Source: Turicibacter sp.
GTDB taxonomy: Bacteria > Bacillota > Bacilli > MOL361 > Turicibacteraceae
Direction: 5' to 3'
Assembly (NCBI GenBank): GCA_030531025.1
Contig: JAUMTV010000004.1
Span: 1-64,000, forward strand
DNA length: 64,000 nt
The position numbers and the translations under genes are program-made. The notes under the pieces were generated by a model. It worked only from the letters and a program-made list of their open reading frames with translations, did not search any database and was not told the DNA's origin. The first letter of the stretch is position 1. Every line of letters starts with the position of its first letter. Of this stretch, positions 16,445-29,234 are shown in pieces.

Positions 16445-19400
16445 GTGGCAGGGAAAATTGTTCAGTATGGTAAAAAGAGACAACGTCGTAACTACTCAAG
16501 AATTGATGTTGCACTCGAACTCCCTAACTTAATTGAAATTCAAACTGCTTCTTATCAGTGGTTCCTTGATGAAGGTATTCGTGAAATGTTTAAAGACATT
16601 TCTCCAATTGAAGACAATAATGGTAATTTAGCGCTTGAATTCGTTGGGTATAGCTTAGGAGAACCAAAATATTCTGTTTTAGAAGCTAAAGAACGCGATG
16701 CTAACTATGCTGCCCCTTTACGTGTTAAAGTTCGTCTACACATTAAAGACGAAGAAACACACGCAATTAAGGAAGTGAAGGAAAGCGAAGTATACATGGG
16801 GGATTTCCCTTTAATGACCCCAACAGGAACATTCGTTATTAACGGTTCTGAACGTGTAATCGTATCACAATTAGTCCGTTCATCAGGTGTTTATTATAAT
16901 AAAGAAACTGATAAAAAGAGCGGTAAAGAAAAATATGCTGCACAAGTAATTCCTAACCGTGGTGCATGGTTAGAATATGAACTTGATGCGAAAGACATTG
17001 TTTATGTTCGTGTCGATAGAACACGTAAAATTCCAATTACAGTTTTATTACGTGCATTAGGACTTTCAACAAAAGAACAGATCATCGAGATGTTTGGTGA
17101 AAATCAATATATCTTAAATACATTAGAAAAAGACCAAACAGTTAATTCTGATGAAGCATTAATGGAAATCTTCCAAAAACTTCGTCAAGGTGAACATGCT
17201 ACGATCGATGGTGCGCGAACTTTATTCGTTTCTCGTTTCTTTGATCCTAAACGATACGACTTAGCTCATGTTGGACGTTATAAATTCAATAAAAAATTAA
17301 GTGCACAAGAGCGCTTATTAAATCAAAAATTAGCTAGTGATATCTTTGATGCAGAGACAGGTGAAGTACTTGTAGAAGAAGGTACTGTTATCACACGTCG
17401 TATCTTCGAAGAAGTTTTAGCTGATAAAATTGATCGTTTAAATATCAAAAAAGTCGAATTAGTGAATCCTTTAGAAGAAACTGAAACTTATGTTCAAGAA
17501 TTCGAAGTTTATTCACCAAGAGTAAATGAAGGAGATCAAGTTGTAAAAATTATCGGTAACGTAGAAGAAGAATGTAAACACATTACTACTTCAGATATTT
17601 TTGCATCTGTAAGTTATTTCTTCAACTTATTAGATTCAGTTGGTTATTTAGATGATATCGATCATTTAGGAAACCGTCGTTTACGTCTAGTAGGTGAATT
17701 ATTACAAAACCAATTCCGTATCGGGTTATCTCGTATGGAACGTGTTGTTAAAGAAAGAATGTCAATTCAAGAGAGTGAAGGAATTACGCCATCAAGCTTA
17801 ATTAACATTCGTCCTGTAACAGCAGCTATTAAAGAATTCTTTGGTAGTTCGCAGTTATCACAGTTCATGGATCAAACTAACCCATTATCAGAGTTAACGC
17901 ATAAACGTCGTTTATCTGCATTAGGGCCAGGTGGTTTAACACGTGAACGTGCTGGAATGGAAGTACGTGACGTTCACTACTCTCATTACGGACGTATGTG
18001 TCCTATCGAAACGCCTGAGGGACCAAACATCGGATTAATCAACTCTTTATCATCATATGCAAAAGTTAACGAATTTGGATTTATTGAAACTCCATATCGT
18101 CGTGTTGTTCCAGTTGTAGATGAAGCAACTGGTGAAACAAAAATGCAAGTAACTGGAGACATTCGTTATTTAACAGCTGACGAGGAAGATCGTTATGTAG
18201 TTGCACAAGCTGGATTAGATTTAGATGTAAATGATTGCTTACCTGAAAAAGTAATTGTTCGTCATCGTGGTGAAAACTTAATCGTTCCTGCTGAACGTGT
18301 TGATTTCGTAGACGTTTCTCCAAAACAGATCGTATCTGTTGCCACAGCATGTATTCCGTTCTTAGAGCACGATGATGCCAACCGTGCGTTAATGGGTGCC
18401 AACATGCAACGTCAGGCTATTCCTTTATTAATTCCTGAAGCACCATTCGTTGGGACAGGTATGGAGTACGTAGCAGCAAAAGACTCTGGACAAGCGGTAG
18501 TTGCTCACAACAGCGGAACAGTAGAATACGTTGACTCAAAACAAATTCGCATTCGTCGTGAAGCTGATGGAGGATTAGATCGTTATCCATTGATCAAGTT
18601 TGTTCGTTCAAACTCAAGTACTGTATTAAATCAACGTCCAATTGTACGCTTAGGTGATCATATTAATGCTGGTGAAGTATTAGCAGATAGTTCATCAATG
18701 GAAAGCGGAGAATTAGCTTTAGGACGTAACGTTGTTGTAGCATTCATGACATGGAATGGATATAACTACGAGGATGCCATCATCATGAGCGAGCGCTTAG
18801 TAAAAGATGATGTGTATACATCAATTCACATTGAAGAATATGAATTAGAAGCTCGTGACACTAAGTTAGGGCCAGAAGAAATTACACGTGACATCCCAGG
18901 TGTTGGAGAAGAAGCTCTTAAAAACTTAGATGATCGTGGAATTATTCGCATCGGTGCTGAAGTTAAAGAAGATGATATCTTAGTAGGTAAAGTAACTGCT
19001 AAAGGTCAAACAGAATTAACTGCAGAGGAACGTTTATTACACGCTATCTTCGGTGAAAAAGCACGTGAAGTTCGTGATACATCATTACGTGTACCACATG
19101 GTGGAGACGGAATTGTACACGATGTTAAGTACTTCTCTCGTCGTAACGGTGACGATTTATCACCAGGTGTAAACGAAGTAATTCGTATTTACATTGTTCA
19201 AAAACGTAAAATCTCTGAGGGAGATAAAATGGCCGGACGCCATGGTAATAAAGGGGTTATCTCTAAAATCTTACCTCAAGAAGATATGCCATATATGCCA
19301 GATGGAACGCCGGTGGATATCATGTTAAACCCATTAGGGGTACCATCACGTATGAACATCGGTCAAATCTTAGAAATCCACTTAGGAATGGCTGCTAAAA

Positions 19401-19978
19401 AATTAGGAATTCACGTAGCAACACCAGTATTCGACGGTGTTAAAACTGAAGACTTAGAAGCAATTATTGCAGAAGCTGGTATGGATCCAGATGCAAAAAC
19501 TGTATTATATGATGGACGTACAGGTGAAAAATTCGATAACCGAATTTCAGTTGGGGTAATGTACATGATCAAACTTGCTCACATGGTTGACGACAAGTTA
19601 CATGCTCGTTCAATTGGACCTTACTCATTAGTAACTCAACAGCCACTTGGAGGTAAAGCTCAATTCGGTGGACAACGTTTCGGAGAGATGGAGGTATGGG
19701 CACTTGAAGCATACGGTGCGGCATACACATTACAAGAAATCTTAACTGTTAAGTCAGATGATATTACAGGACGTGTTAAAACATATGAAGCTATCGTACG
19801 TGGAGAGAACGTTCCTGAACCAGGTATCCCTGAATCATTCCGAGTATTAGTTAAAGAGTTACAATCATTAGGTATGGACGTTAAGATCTTATCTGATGAA
19901 AAAGATGAAATTGAAATTCGCGATCTTGAGAATGTAAAAACTCATCAAATCGTTGTTCCAGAAACTGTTGAAGAATAA
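16445..19978 (+). CDS. rpoB: DNA-directed RNA polymerase subunit beta
   Basis: The beta subunit, 1177 residues. It begins [20 protein letters not shown]. The rifampicin region ([21 protein letters not shown], about residues 465-485) has wild-type D, H and S at the usual resistance positions, so it is predicted sensitive. The C-terminus carries GRxGNKGVIS and [21 protein letters not shown], which contact beta'. GTG 16445 is set by GAGGTG at 16433-16438; that GTG itself (16436) is in frame and would add three residues. Confidence 0.97.
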   Translation: MAGKIVQYGKKRQRRNYSRIDVALELPNLIEIQTASYQWFLDEGIREMFKDISPIEDNNGNLALEFVGYSLGEPKYSVLEAKERDANYAAPLRVKVRLHIKDEETHAIKEVKESEVYMGDFPLMTPTGTFVINGSERVIVSQLVRSSGVYYNKETDKKSGKEKYAAQVIPNRGAWLEYELDAKDIVYVRVDRTRKIPITVLLRALGLSTKEQIIEMFGENQYILNTLEKDQTVNSDEALMEIFQKLRQGEHATIDGARTLFVSRFFDPKRYDLAHVGRYKFNKKLSAQERLLNQKLASDIFDAETGEVLVEEGTVITRRIFEEVLADKIDRLNIKKVELVNPLEETETYVQEFEVYSPRVNEGDQVVKIIGNVEEECKHITTSDIFASVSYFFNLLDSVGYLDDIDHLGNRRLRLVGELLQNQFRIGLSRMERVVKERMSIQESEGITPSSLINIRPVTAAIKEFFGSSQLSQFMDQTNPLSELTHKRRLSALGPGGLTRERAGMEVRDVHYSHYGRMCPIETPEGPNIGLINSLSSYAKVNEFGFIETPYRRVVPVVDEATGETKMQVTGDIRYLTADEEDRYVVAQAGLDLDVNDCLPEKVIVRHRGENLIVPAERVDFVDVSPKQIVSVATACIPFLEHDDANRALMGANMQRQAIPLLIPEAPFVGTGMEYVAAKDSGQAVVAHNSGTVEYVDSKQIRIRREADGGLDRYPLIKFVRSNSSTVLNQRPIVRLGDHINAGEVLADSSSMESGELALGRNVVVAFMTWNGYNYEDAIIMSERLVKDDVYTSIHIEEYELEARDTKLGPEEITRDIPGVGEEALKNLDDRGIIRIGAEVKEDDILVGKVTAKGQTELTAEERLLHAIFGEKAREVRDTSLRVPHGGDGIVHDVKYFSRRNGDDLSPGVNEVIRIYIVQKRKISEGDKMAGRHGNKGVISKILPQEDMPYMPDGTPVDIMLNPLGVPSRMNIGQILEIHLGMAAKKLGIHVATPVFDGVKTEDLEAIIAEAGMDPDAKTVLYDGRTGEKFDNRISVGVMYMIKLAHMVDDKLHARSIGPYSLVTQQPLGGKAQFGGQRFGEMEVWALEAYGAAYTLQEILTVKSDDITGRVKTYEAIVRGENVPEPGIPESFRVLVKELQSLGMDVKILSDEKDEIEIRDLENVKTHQIVVPETVEE

Positions 19979-20001
19979 TTAGACGCAAGGAGGGAATCGC
20001 C

Positions 20002-23000
20002 TTGGTAGATGTTAATAAGTTTAAGTATATGAAGATCGGTTTAGCATCTTCAGATACAATCCGTAAATGGTCTTATGGTGAAGTAAAAAAATCTGAGACA
20101 ATTAACTATCGTACATTAAAACCTGAAAAAGATGGATTATTCTGTGAGCGTATCTTCGGTCCACAAAAAGACTGTGAATGTGCTTGTGGTAAATATAAAC
20201 GTATTCGCCATGAAGGGATCGTTTGTGATCGCTGTGGTGTAGAAGTAACAGTAGCGAAAGTTCGTCGTGAACGTATGGGTCACATCGAACTTGCTGCACC
20301 TGTTGCACATATCTGGTATGTAAAAGGTATTCCAAGTCGTATGGGGCTATTATTAAATATGTCCCCACGCGAACTTGAGGAAGTTATTTACTTTGTAAAC
20401 TATGTTGTAATTGATCCAGGTAAAACTGATTTAATTAAACAAAAAGTATTAACAGAAAAAGAATACCGTGAAGCATACGAAAAATGGGGGAATGCATTCC
20501 AAGTAGGTATGGGTGCTGAAGCCATCAAAAAATTATTAGAAGCATTAGATTTAGATAAATTAGCGAAAGAATTACGTTCAGAATTAAAAGTTGCACAGGG
20601 TCAAAAACGTGGTAAAGTTATTAAACGTTTAGAAGTTGTGGAATCATTCCGTAATTCAGGAAACCGTCCTGATTGGATGATCTTAGACGTATTACCGGTA
20701 ATTCCACCTGAATTACGTCCAATGGTTCAATTAGATGGTGGACGTTTTGCAACATCTGACTTAAATGATTTATATCGTCGTGTTATTAACCGTAATAATC
20801 GTTTAATTCGCTACTTAGAAATTGGTGCACCTAACATTATCATTAACAATGAGAAGCGTATGATTCAAGAAGCAGTTGATGCTTTAATTGATAATGGTCG
20901 TCGTGGACGTCCAGTAACTGGACCAGGAAATCGTCCATTAAAATCACTTTCTCATATGCTAAAAGGTAAACAAGGTCGTTTCCGCCAAAACTTATTAGGT
21001 AAACGTGTTGACTACTCTGGACGTTCGGTAATCGTAGTAGGACCAGACTTAAAGATGTATCAATGTGGATTACCAAAAGAAATGGCACTTGAGTTATTCA
21101 AGCCGTTCGTTATGAAAGAATTAGTAGAACGTGATTTAGCTCAAAACATTAAGAGTGCTAAAAAGATGATTGAACGCATGGATGATGCATTATGGGACGT
21201 TGTAGAAGACGTAATCCGTGAGCATCCGGTATTATTAAACCGTGCCCCTACGTTACACCGTTTAGGGATCCAAGCATTCGAACCTAAAATCGTAGAAGGA
21301 CGTGCAATTCGTCTTCACCCACTTGTAACGACAGCATTCAATGCCGACTTCGACGGTGACCAGATGGCGGTTCACGTTCCATTATCACAAGAAGCACAAG
21401 CAGAAGCGCGTTTATTAATGCTAGCTGCCAACAACATCTTAAACCCTAAAGACGGGAAGCCAGTTGTTACTCCGTCTCAGGATATGGTATTAGGAAACTA
21501 CTACTTAACAATGGAGGAAGCAGGGGCAAAAGGTGAAGGGAACATCTATAAAGATACAAATGAGTTAATGATGGCTTATGCAAATGGATATGTTACATTA
21601 CACTCTCGTATTGCAATCGATGCGAAAGCATTAAATAATATGACTTTCACTGAAGAACAAAATAATAAATACATTATTACAACTTTAGGAAAAGTTATTT
21701 TTAATGCTATCTTACCTAAAACATTCCCTTATTTAAATGAACCAACAATGGTAAACTTACAAGGTGCGACACCTGCTAAGTATTTCGTTGAAAAAGGGAC
21801 AAATATTAAAGAACATTTATCGGATGTGAAGATTGTTTCTCCATTCAAGAAAAAATTCTTAGGAGATATCATTTCTGAAGTATTCCGTATTTATAAAACA
21901 ACTGAAACATCACGTATGTTAGACCGCTTAAAAGACTTAGGATTTAAGTATTCAACTGTTGCCGGAATTTCTGTAGGGGTTGCTGACGTAGTCGTATCTT
22001 CTAAGAAGAAAGAATTATTAAAAGAAGGTGACGATAAAGTTGCACAAATCCAAGAGTTCTATAACCGCGGATTATTAACAGATGATGAGCGTTATCGTTT
22101 AGTTATTGATGTTTGGGCAAAAGTAAAAGATGAAATTCAACATGTATTAATGAACGAGTTACCAGCTGATAACCACATTTACATGATGAGTGACTCTGGG
22201 GCCCGTGGTAACGCATCAAACTTTACTCAGTTAGCCGGTATGCGTGGATTAATGGCCAACCCATCTGGTAAAACAATCGAGTTACCAATCAAATCTTCAT
22301 TCCGTGAAGGTTTAACAGTAACTGAGTTCTTCATCTCTACCCATGGTGCGCGTAAAGGGTTAGCCGATACAGCCTTAAAAACAGCCGATTCAGGTTACTT
22401 AACTCGTCGTTTAGTTGACGTTGCACAAGATGTCATTGTACGTGAAGAAGACTGTGGTACAGATAAAGGACAATATATTACTGAAATTAAACAACGTGGT
22501 CAAACGGTAGAAACATTATTTGATCGTATTGTGGGACGTTATACAGCGAAACCTGTGTATCATCCAGTAACAAAAGAGAAAATTGCAGATCGTAATGTCT
22601 ACATTTCAGATGAATTAGCTAAAACAATTGTTGATGCAGGTATTGAAGGAGTAGACATCCGCACAATTTACTCATGTAATGCTCAAAAAGGTGTATGTAA
22701 AAAATGTTATGGTCAAAACTTAGCAACTGGTAAAGAGGTTGAAGTTGGAGAAGCTGTAGGTATTATGGCCGCTCAATCAATCGGTGAACCAGGTACTCAG
22801 TTAACGATGCGTACATTCCATACAGGTGGGGTAGCCGGAGCCGATATCACGCAAGGGTTACCTCGTATCCAAGAGTTATTTGAGGCACGTAATCCAAAAG
22901 GACGTGCAATCATCGCTGAAATTGATGGTGTTATTACTACAATCAAAGCAAATACTAAAAATCGTTATGAAATTACATTAACGAATAAATTAGAAAGCCG

Positions 23001-23730
23001 TAACTACTTATTACCATATGGGGTACAACCATTAGTATCTGAAGGTGATGAAGTATTTGCAGGTGATATGTTAACAGAAGGTTCAATCGATCCTAAAGAG
23101 TTATTACGCGTTAAGGATGTTGCCGCTGTACAAGCATATATCTTAAAAGAAGTACAAAATGTATACCGCGCACAAGGGGTAGAATTATCAGATAAACATA
23201 TTGAAATCATGGTTCATCAAATGATGAAAAAGGTTAAAGTTATCGACGGTGGAGACACTGATATTTTACCAGGATCGTTAATTGATACAACTTATTATAC
23301 ACGTGTAAATGCAGCAGCAATTATGCGTGGAAAACGCCCAGCTGTAGGTATTCCAACAATCTTAGGTATCACTAAAGCTTCGTTAGAAACTGAATCATTC
23401 TTATCTGCTGCATCATTCCAGGAAACAACACGTGTTCTTACAGATGCTGCAATTAAAGGTAAAGTGGATGAGTTAATCGGGTTAAAAGAAAATGTTATCA
23501 TCGGTAAATTAATCCCAGCTGGAACAGGTGTATTACATGAAGATCATATTCAACCAGTTCATAAAAATGAAGATGATATGGAAGAAGAAATCTTACCATT
23601 TGATACAACTGGAACAGATTTTAAACTATCGACTGATTCAGTAGATCTTTCATTAGAAGATGATTTAGATGAATTAGACATTGAATTAGATTTTGATGAA
23701 ACTGATTTTATTGAAGCTGAAGATGAATAA
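20002..23730 (+). CDS. rpoC: DNA-directed RNA polymerase subunit beta'
   Basis: The beta' subunit, 1242 residues, TTG start behind AAGGAGGG (19987-19994). The first zinc site is C60/C62/C75/C78, the catalytic Mg motif NADFDGDQ is residues 447-454, and a second zinc region ([13 protein letters not shown]) lies in the C-terminal third. Beyond the conserved end there is an extra tail from about residue 1187. It is about 55 residues long with about 25 Asp/Glu, arranged in its last part as short repeats such as DELDIELDF. Such an acidic tail is not typical of the family. It forms an operon with rpoB, 23 bases apart. Confidence 0.97.
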   Translation: MVDVNKFKYMKIGLASSDTIRKWSYGEVKKSETINYRTLKPEKDGLFCERIFGPQKDCECACGKYKRIRHEGIVCDRCGVEVTVAKVRRERMGHIELAAPVAHIWYVKGIPSRMGLLLNMSPRELEEVIYFVNYVVIDPGKTDLIKQKVLTEKEYREAYEKWGNAFQVGMGAEAIKKLLEALDLDKLAKELRSELKVAQGQKRGKVIKRLEVVESFRNSGNRPDWMILDVLPVIPPELRPMVQLDGGRFATSDLNDLYRRVINRNNRLIRYLEIGAPNIIINNEKRMIQEAVDALIDNGRRGRPVTGPGNRPLKSLSHMLKGKQGRFRQNLLGKRVDYSGRSVIVVGPDLKMYQCGLPKEMALELFKPFVMKELVERDLAQNIKSAKKMIERMDDALWDVVEDVIREHPVLLNRAPTLHRLGIQAFEPKIVEGRAIRLHPLVTTAFNADFDGDQMAVHVPLSQEAQAEARLLMLAANNILNPKDGKPVVTPSQDMVLGNYYLTMEEAGAKGEGNIYKDTNELMMAYANGYVTLHSRIAIDAKALNNMTFTEEQNNKYIITTLGKVIFNAILPKTFPYLNEPTMVNLQGATPAKYFVEKGTNIKEHLSDVKIVSPFKKKFLGDIISEVFRIYKTTETSRMLDRLKDLGFKYSTVAGISVGVADVVVSSKKKELLKEGDDKVAQIQEFYNRGLLTDDERYRLVIDVWAKVKDEIQHVLMNELPADNHIYMMSDSGARGNASNFTQLAGMRGLMANPSGKTIELPIKSSFREGLTVTEFFISTHGARKGLADTALKTADSGYLTRRLVDVAQDVIVREEDCGTDKGQYITEIKQRGQTVETLFDRIVGRYTAKPVYHPVTKEKIADRNVYISDELAKTIVDAGIEGVDIRTIYSCNAQKGVCKKCYGQNLATGKEVEVGEAVGIMAAQSIGEPGTQLTMRTFHTGGVAGADITQGLPRIQELFEARNPKGRAIIAEIDGVITTIKANTKNRYEITLTNKLESRNYLLPYGVQPLVSEGDEVFAGDMLTEGSIDPKELLRVKDVAAVQAYILKEVQNVYRAQGVELSDKHIEIMVHQMMKKVKVIDGGDTDILPGSLIDTTYYTRVNAAAIMRGKRPAVGIPTILGITKASLETESFLSAASFQETTRVLTDAAIKGKVDELIGLKENVIIGKLIPAGTGVLHEDHIQPVHKNEDDMEEEILPFDTTGTDFKLSTDSVDLSLEDDLDELDIELDFDETDFIEAEDE

Positions 23731-23786
23731 GATTTTAAAAAAAGCCAATAATACAGGTGAAAAATATGAAAAACTTTTTCGAACTG

Positions 23787-23815
23787 TTGACATTATTCTA
23801 AAAAAATGTTAGATT
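23787..23815 (+). promoter_or_regulatory. rpsL (str operon) promoter
   Basis: TTGACA (23787-23792), 17-bp spacer, TAGATT (23810-23815) with TGT before it. It lies upstream of the strong terminator hairpin at 23837, so transcripts must read through that hairpin to reach rpsL. Confidence 0.72.
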
Positions 23816-23836
23816 AATAAAGGCTTTTAAAAAAAT

Positions 23837-23872
23837 AAAGTGAGTTTTGCTTTCGGGCAAAGCTTACTTTTT
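23837..23872 (+). terminator. rpoBC terminator / rpsL-leader attenuator
   Basis: A 14-bp stem (23837-23850/23857-23870, two G-U pairs; core TTTTGC/GCAAAG) with a TTTCGG loop and a run of T. It can end rpoBC transcription, but it also lies about 15 bases into the transcript from the rpsL promoter. A small hairpin CCAC/GTGG follows at 23887-23903, before the ribosome-binding site. Confidence 0.8.
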
Positions 23873-23928
23873 CTAACTAAAATGAACCACCTGGATAAGT
23901 GGACTAAGTTTATGAGAGGAGGACTAAT

Positions 23929-24351
23929 ATGCCAACTATTAACCAATTAGTTCGTAAAGGACGTCAAAGTAAAGAAACAAAATCTAAATCTCGTCATTTA
24001 AATGTAGGGTACAATAGTTTAAAGAAAGAACAAACTAACTTATACTCTCCACAAAAACGTGGGGTATGTACTCGTGTTGCTACAATGACACCTAAAAAAC
24101 CAAACTCGGCTTTACGTAAATATGCCCGTGTACGTTTAACAAATGGTTTAGAAGTAACAGCATACATTCCTGGTATTGGACACAAATTACAAGAGCACAG
24201 CGTTGTTTTAATTCGCGGTGGACGTGTAAAAGACTTACCAGGGGTACGTTATCATATCGTTCGTGGTACTTTAGATGCTACAGGTGTAGATGGACGTATG
24301 CAAGGTCGTTCTAAATACGGAACAAAAAAACCAAAAGCAGCTAAAAAATAA
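23929..24351 (+). CDS. rpsL: 30S ribosomal protein S12
   Basis: S12 of 140 residues at the decoding centre. The loop [11 protein letters not shown] and [13 protein letters not shown] carry the wild-type lysines whose change gives streptomycin resistance, so the allele looks sensitive. ATG 23929 follows GAGAGGAGG. First gene of the str operon; the L7Ae-like gene that precedes rpsL in Bacillus is absent. Confidence 0.96.
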   Translation: MPTINQLVRKGRQSKETKSKSRHLNVGYNSLKKEQTNLYSPQKRGVCTRVATMTPKKPNSALRKYARVRLTNGLEVTAYIPGIGHKLQEHSVVLIRGGRVKDLPGVRYHIVRGTLDATGVDGRMQGRSKYGTKKPKAAKK

Positions 24352-24388
24352 TTAACTTTTTTCGATAAAATGGAAGGGAGGCTAAATT

Positions 24389-24859
24389 ATGCCACGTAAA
24401 GGACATGTAGCAAAACGCGATGTTTTGCCAGATCCAATTTATAATTCTAAATTAGTATCTCGTTTAATCAATAACATCATGCAAGATGGTAAAAAAGGTA
24501 CTGCACAAACAATCTTATATAATGCATTCGATATCATTGCTGAGAAAACTGGTCGCGAACCAATGGAAGTATTCGAAGAAGCTATCGAAAACATCATGCC
24601 AGTATTAGAAGTTAAAGCTCGTCGTATCGGTGGAGCAAACTACCAAGTACCAGTTGAGGTTCGTCCAGAGCGCCGAATCACTTTAGGATTACGTTGGTTA
24701 GTTCAATACTCTCGCTCTCGCGGAGAAAAAACTATGGAGCAACGCTTAGCTAACGAAATTATCGATGCAGCTAATAACACAGGTGCATCTGTTAAGAAAC
24801 GTGAGGATACTCACAAAATGGCTGAAGCTAACAAAGCATTCGCTCATTACCGTTGGTAA
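24389..24859 (+). CDS. rpsG: 30S ribosomal protein S7
   Basis: S7 of 156 residues, which nucleates the 30S head and lines the E site. [20 protein letters not shown] and the [19 protein letters not shown] loop are diagnostic; [15 protein letters not shown] helices follow. ATG 24389 with GGAAGGGAGG, 37 bases after rpsL. Confidence 0.96.
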   Translation: MPRKGHVAKRDVLPDPIYNSKLVSRLINNIMQDGKKGTAQTILYNAFDIIAEKTGREPMEVFEEAIENIMPVLEVKARRIGGANYQVPVEVRPERRITLGLRWLVQYSRSRGEKTMEQRLANEIIDAANNTGASVKKREDTHKMAEANKAFAHYRW

Positions 24860-24869
24860 TATTTTAAAT

Positions 24870-24908
24870 AACTTTAGGATTACTGGGTATCTAGTAATCC
24901 TTAAAGTT
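24870..24908 (+). other. rpsG-fusA intercistronic hairpin
   Basis: GGATTACT/AGTAATCC (24877-24884/24893-24900) extended by AACTTTA/TAAAGTT (24870-24876/24902-24908) past one bulged T. There is no T-tract, so it is more likely an RNA-processing or stability element than a terminator. Confidence 0.55.
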
Positions 24909-24939
24909 TAGTATTTTACTATGAGAGGAGTAACGGAAC

Positions 24940-27012
24940 ATGGCAAGAGAATTCTCTTTAAATCACACTCGTAATATCGGTATCATGGCACACATCGATG
25001 CTGGTAAAACGACTACTACAGAACGTATCTTATACTACACTGGTCGTATCCACAAAATCGGAGAAACTCACGATGGTGCTTCTCAAATGGACTGGATGGC
25101 TCAAGAACAAGAGCGTGGTATCACAATCACTTCAGCTGCAACAACAGCTGCTTGGAATGGTCATCGCGTAAACATCATCGATACACCAGGTCACGTAGAC
25201 TTCACAGTAGAAGTTGAACGTTCATTACGTGTATTAGATGGTGCAGTTGCAGTATTAGATGCACAATCAGGAGTTGAGCCTCAAACTGAAACAGTTTGGC
25301 GCCAAGCTACTACATACGGAGTACCACGTATCGTATTCGTTAACAAAATGGATAAAACAGGTGCGGACTTCTTATACTCTGTAAAAACTTTACATGATCG
25401 TTTAGGAGCTAACGCTCTTCCAATTCAATTACCAATCGGTGCTGAAGATGATTTCGAAGGTATCATTGACTTAGTTGAAATGAAACAATACATGTATACA
25501 AATGACTTAGGAACTGACATCCAAGTTGGAGAAATTGATGCAGCTCATTTAGAAGATGCTGAAATGTACCGTGATCAATTAATCGAAGCGGTATCTAACT
25601 TAGATGAAGAGTTAATGATGAAATACTTAGAAGGTGAAGAAATTTCAATCGAAGAATTAAAAGCTGCGATCCGTCGTGCTACAATCAACGTTGAATTATT
25701 CCCAGTATTATGTGGATCAGCCTTCAAAAACAAAGGTGTTCAGTTAATGTTAGATGCTGTTATCGACTATTTACCAGCTCCAACTGATATTCCTGCAATT
25801 AAAGGAACATTAGAAGATGGAACTGAAGTTGAGCGTCATGCTTCTGATGAAGAACCATTCGCAGCATTAGCATTCAAAGTTATGACTGACCCATTCGTAG
25901 GTAAGTTAACATTCTTCCGTGTTTATTCAGGAACTATCCAATCAGGAACTTACGTATTAAACTCAACTAAAGGTAAACGTGAGCGTGTTGGACGTTTATT
26001 ACAAATGCACGCTAACAGCCGTCAAGAAATCTCTGAAGTATACGCAGGAGATATCGCTGCAGCTGTAGGTTTAAAAGATACTACTACAGGAGATACTTTA
26101 TGTAATCCAGATAACGAAGTTATCTTAGAATCAATGGTATTCCCTGAGCCAGTAATCTCATTATCAGTTGAGCCAAAATCAAAAGCAGACCAAGATAAAA
26201 TGGGTATCGCTTTACAAAAATTAGCTGAAGAGGATCCAACTTTCCGTACTCATACAGACGAAGAAACTGGTGAAACTATCATCTCAGGTATGGGTGAGTT
26301 ACACTTAGATATCATCGTTGACCGTATGCGTCGTGAGTTCAAAGTTGAAGCTAACATCGGTGCACCTCAAGTAGCTTACCGTGAAACATTCACTCAAGCT
26401 GCTGATGTAGAAGGTAAATTCGTACGTCAGTCTGGTGGACGTGGACAATACGGACACGTGTGGATCAAATTCGAACCACAAGAACCAGGTGCTGGATATG
26501 AATTCGTAGATGCTGTTGTTGGTGGGGTTGTACCTCGTGAATACATCGGATCTGTAGATGCAGGATTAAAAGATGCATTACAAAACGGACAATTATCAGG
26601 ATTCCCTGTAGTTGACGTTAAATGTACATTATTCGATGGTTCTTACCATGATGTCGACTCAAGTGAGATGGCATACAAAATCGCAGCTTCTATGGCATTA
26701 AAAAATGCTTACGACAAATGTAAACCAGTTCTTTTAGAACCAGTAATGAAAGTTGAAGTTGTTATCCCAGATGAGTACTTAGGAGACGTAATGGGAGATA
26801 TCACTTCTCGTCGTGGGCGTTTAGACGGAATGGAAGCTCGTGGTAACGCACAAGTTATCCGTGCATATGTTCCATTATCTGAAATGTTCGGATATGCAAC
26901 TGCATTACGTTCTAACACACAAGGACGCGGAAACTACTCAATGGAAATGGATCACTATGAGCAAGTTCCAAAATCAATTGCTGATGAAGTCATCAAAAAA
27001 CATCGTGGATAA
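24940..27012 (+). CDS. fusA: Elongation factor G
   Basis: EF-G of 690 residues, the translocase GTPase. G1 is [12 protein letters not shown], the switch regions are [11 protein letters not shown] and DTPGHVDF, and G4 is NKMDK. Domains II-V follow, with the domain IV loop [14 protein letters not shown] 24940 is behind GAGAGGAG. It shares the str operon with rpsL, rpsG and tuf. Confidence 0.97.
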   Translation: MAREFSLNHTRNIGIMAHIDAGKTTTTERILYYTGRIHKIGETHDGASQMDWMAQEQERGITITSAATTAAWNGHRVNIIDTPGHVDFTVEVERSLRVLDGAVAVLDAQSGVEPQTETVWRQATTYGVPRIVFVNKMDKTGADFLYSVKTLHDRLGANALPIQLPIGAEDDFEGIIDLVEMKQYMYTNDLGTDIQVGEIDAAHLEDAEMYRDQLIEAVSNLDEELMMKYLEGEEISIEELKAAIRRATINVELFPVLCGSAFKNKGVQLMLDAVIDYLPAPTDIPAIKGTLEDGTEVERHASDEEPFAALAFKVMTDPFVGKLTFFRVYSGTIQSGTYVLNSTKGKRERVGRLLQMHANSRQEISEVYAGDIAAAVGLKDTTTGDTLCNPDNEVILESMVFPEPVISLSVEPKSKADQDKMGIALQKLAEEDPTFRTHTDEETGETIISGMGELHLDIIVDRMRREFKVEANIGAPQVAYRETFTQAADVEGKFVRQSGGRGQYGHVWIKFEPQEPGAGYEFVDAVVGGVVPREYIGSVDAGLKDALQNGQLSGFPVVDVKCTLFDGSYHDVDSSEMAYKIAASMALKNAYDKCKPVLLEPVMKVEVVIPDEYLGDVMGDITSRRGRLDGMEARGNAQVIRAYVPLSEMFGYATALRSNTQGRGNYSMEMDHYEQVPKSIADEVIKKHRG

Positions 27013-27041
27013 TCGTTGTTAATTGATGTATTCATATATCC

Positions 27042-27082
27042 ACTGCTAATAGGAATGTAATACTTGCATTCTTATTAGCGGT
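27042..27082 (+). other. fusA-tuf intercistronic hairpin
   Basis: A 13-bp core stem GCTAATAGGAATG/CATTCTTATTAGC (27045-27057/27067-27079), one G-U pair, extended by a few pairs, 9-base loop. No T-tract follows. It overlaps the -35 of a candidate tuf promoter, so the same DNA may serve as an RNA element and a promoter. Confidence 0.6.
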
Positions 27083-27092
27083 ATTGTAAAAT
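27065..27092 (+). promoter_or_regulatory. Candidate internal tuf promoter
   Basis: TTGCAT (27065-27070), 16-bp spacer, TAAAAT (27087-27092), 45 bases before tuf. A separate promoter would fit the need for excess EF-Tu. Confidence 0.45.
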
Positions 27093-27137
27093 AAAAATGT
27101 TGAATACAAAAAATGTAACTTAGAGGAGGATATTAGC

Positions 27138-28322
27138 ATGGCAAAAGCTAAATTCGAACGTACTAAACCGCATGTTAACATCGGTACAATCGGTCACGTT
27201 GACCACGGAAAAACTACATTAACAGCTGCTATCACAACTGTATTATCTAAATCAGGTAAAGCAGAAGCTCGCGCTTACGATCAAATCGATGGTGCTCCAG
27301 AAGAGCGTGAACGTGGAATCACTATCTCAACTGCACACGTTGAGTACGAAACTGACAACCGTCACTACGCACACGTTGACTGCCCAGGACATGCTGACTA
27401 CGTTAAAAACATGATCACTGGTGCTGCTCAAATGGACGGTGGTATCTTAGTAGTATCTGCTGCTGATGGACCAATGCCTCAAACTCGTGAGCACATCTTA
27501 TTATCTCGCCAAGTTGGTGTACCTCGTTTAGTTGTTTTCTTAAACAAATGTGACATGGTAGACGACGAAGAATTATTAGAATTAGTTGAAATGGAAGTAC
27601 GTGACTTATTATCTGAGTACGATTTCCCAGGTGACGAAGTTCCAGTAATCCACGGATCTGCTTTATTAGCATTACAAGGACAACCTGAATGGGAAGCAAA
27701 AATCAACGAATTAATGGCTGCTGTAGATGAGTACATCCCAACTCCAGCTCGTCAAACTGATTTACCATTCTTAATGCCAGTAGAGGACGTATTCTCAATC
27801 ACTGGACGTGGTACTGTAGCAACTGGACGCGTTGAGCGTGGGGTTGTTAAAGTTGGTGACGTTGTTGAAATCATCGGTTACCATGAAACAAAATCAACTA
27901 CTGTAACAGGTGTTGAAATGTTCCGTAAATTATTAGACCAAGCTGAAGCTGGAGATAACATCGGAGCTTTATTACGTGGTATTTCTCGTGAAGATATCCA
28001 ACGTGGACAAGTATTAGCTAAACCAGGATCAGTAAAACCTCATACAAAATTCACTTCTGAGGTTTACGTATTATCTAAAGAAGAAGGTGGACGTCATACT
28101 CCATTCTTCGGAAACTACCGTCCTCAATTCTACTTCCGTACAACTGACGTAACTGGAGTTATTCAATTACCAGAAGGTGTAGAAATGGTTATGCCAGGTG
28201 ACAACGTTGCTATGACTGTAGAATTAATCGCGCCAATCGCTGTTGAAAAAGGAACTAAGTTCTCTATCCGTGAAGGTGGACGTACAGTAGGTGCTGGTTC
28301 AGTAGTAGACATCATCGAGTAA
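27138..28322 (+). CDS. tuf: Elongation factor Tu
   Basis: EF-Tu of 394 residues, which delivers aminoacyl-tRNA to the ribosome. G1 GHVDHGKTT, switch [15 protein letters not shown]3 DCPGHADY and G4 NKCD are intact; domains II and III are full length. ATG 27138 with GAGGAGG. Codon use is strongly biased (GTA/GTT, CGT, GAA, ACT), typical of very high expression. Confidence 0.97.
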   Translation: MAKAKFERTKPHVNIGTIGHVDHGKTTLTAAITTVLSKSGKAEARAYDQIDGAPEERERGITISTAHVEYETDNRHYAHVDCPGHADYVKNMITGAAQMDGGILVVSAADGPMPQTREHILLSRQVGVPRLVVFLNKCDMVDDEELLELVEMEVRDLLSEYDFPGDEVPVIHGSALLALQGQPEWEAKINELMAAVDEYIPTPARQTDLPFLMPVEDVFSITGRGTVATGRVERGVVKVGDVVEIIGYHETKSTTVTGVEMFRKLLDQAEAGDNIGALLRGISREDIQRGQVLAKPGSVKPHTKFTSEVYVLSKEEGGRHTPFFGNYRPQFYFRTTDVTGVIQLPEGVEMVMPGDNVAMTVELIAPIAVEKGTKFSIREGGRTVGAGSVVDIIE

Positions 28323-28349
28323 TCGATAATCTAATATTTGAATCTTTCT

Positions 28350-28381
28350 GTCCTAGAGATTTATTCTCTAGGACTTTTTTT
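28350..28381 (+). terminator. tuf terminator
   Basis: A perfect 10-bp stem GTCCTAGAGA/TCTCTAGGAC (28350-28359/28365-28374) with seven T. Confidence 0.92.
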
Positions 28382-28740
28382 GTTTTCAAAGTCACATTAT
28401 AAAGTTAACATTTATTTTTTATCATAAAAGATTTATGAAAATTTGAACATTAAAAGAAATATAATAATTTTATGACTGTATAAATAAAGGATAATGGAAT
28501 ACTATAGATGTAATTGATACGTTTACTAGAGAAAACGTTATCCTATTGGCAAAATATTCGATGAAATAATTTTATGACTATATATAAGATTACTTCATTA
28601 AAATACAATATTTACTTGTCATAAATGTTTGATTGTTTTTTTTAGATGTGTTAAATTTATTTATGTAAAAATTAATCCGAAAACTGCGAAGAGATGAGTT
28701 GCTGTCTAAATATACATGAATCAAGAAAAAAATATAAAAA
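28382..28740. other. AT-rich intergenic region with a repeated 15-mer
   Basis: No gene is seen in this stretch before the rpsJ promoter. AATAATTTTATGACT occurs twice in direct orientation (28463-28477 and 28565-28579, 102 bases apart). Between them lies a nested inverted repeat: AGGATAA (28488-28494) with TTATCCT near 28550, and an inner ACGTTT/AAACGT. The arrangement may be an operator region or an RNA structure. No protein-coding frame is credible. Confidence 0.4.
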
Positions 28741-28744
28741 ATAT

Positions 28745-28773
28745 TTGATTTCTATATTTTTTTCATGTATAAT
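28745..28773 (+). promoter_or_regulatory. S10 operon promoter
   Basis: TTGATT (28745-28750), 17-bp spacer, TATAAT (28768-28773) preceded by ATG. The leader to rpsJ is about 120 bases. Confidence 0.75.
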
Positions 28774-28784
28774 AGATATGTTGA

Positions 28785-29208
<424 letters not shown>

Positions 29209-29234
29209 TATATACGAAATAGGAGGTGTAACTC

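Noticed and set aside
26840..27022. Overlapping + strand frame inside the end of fusA
   Set aside because: It is out of frame with fusA, has no ribosome-binding site and no homology; fusA is full length.
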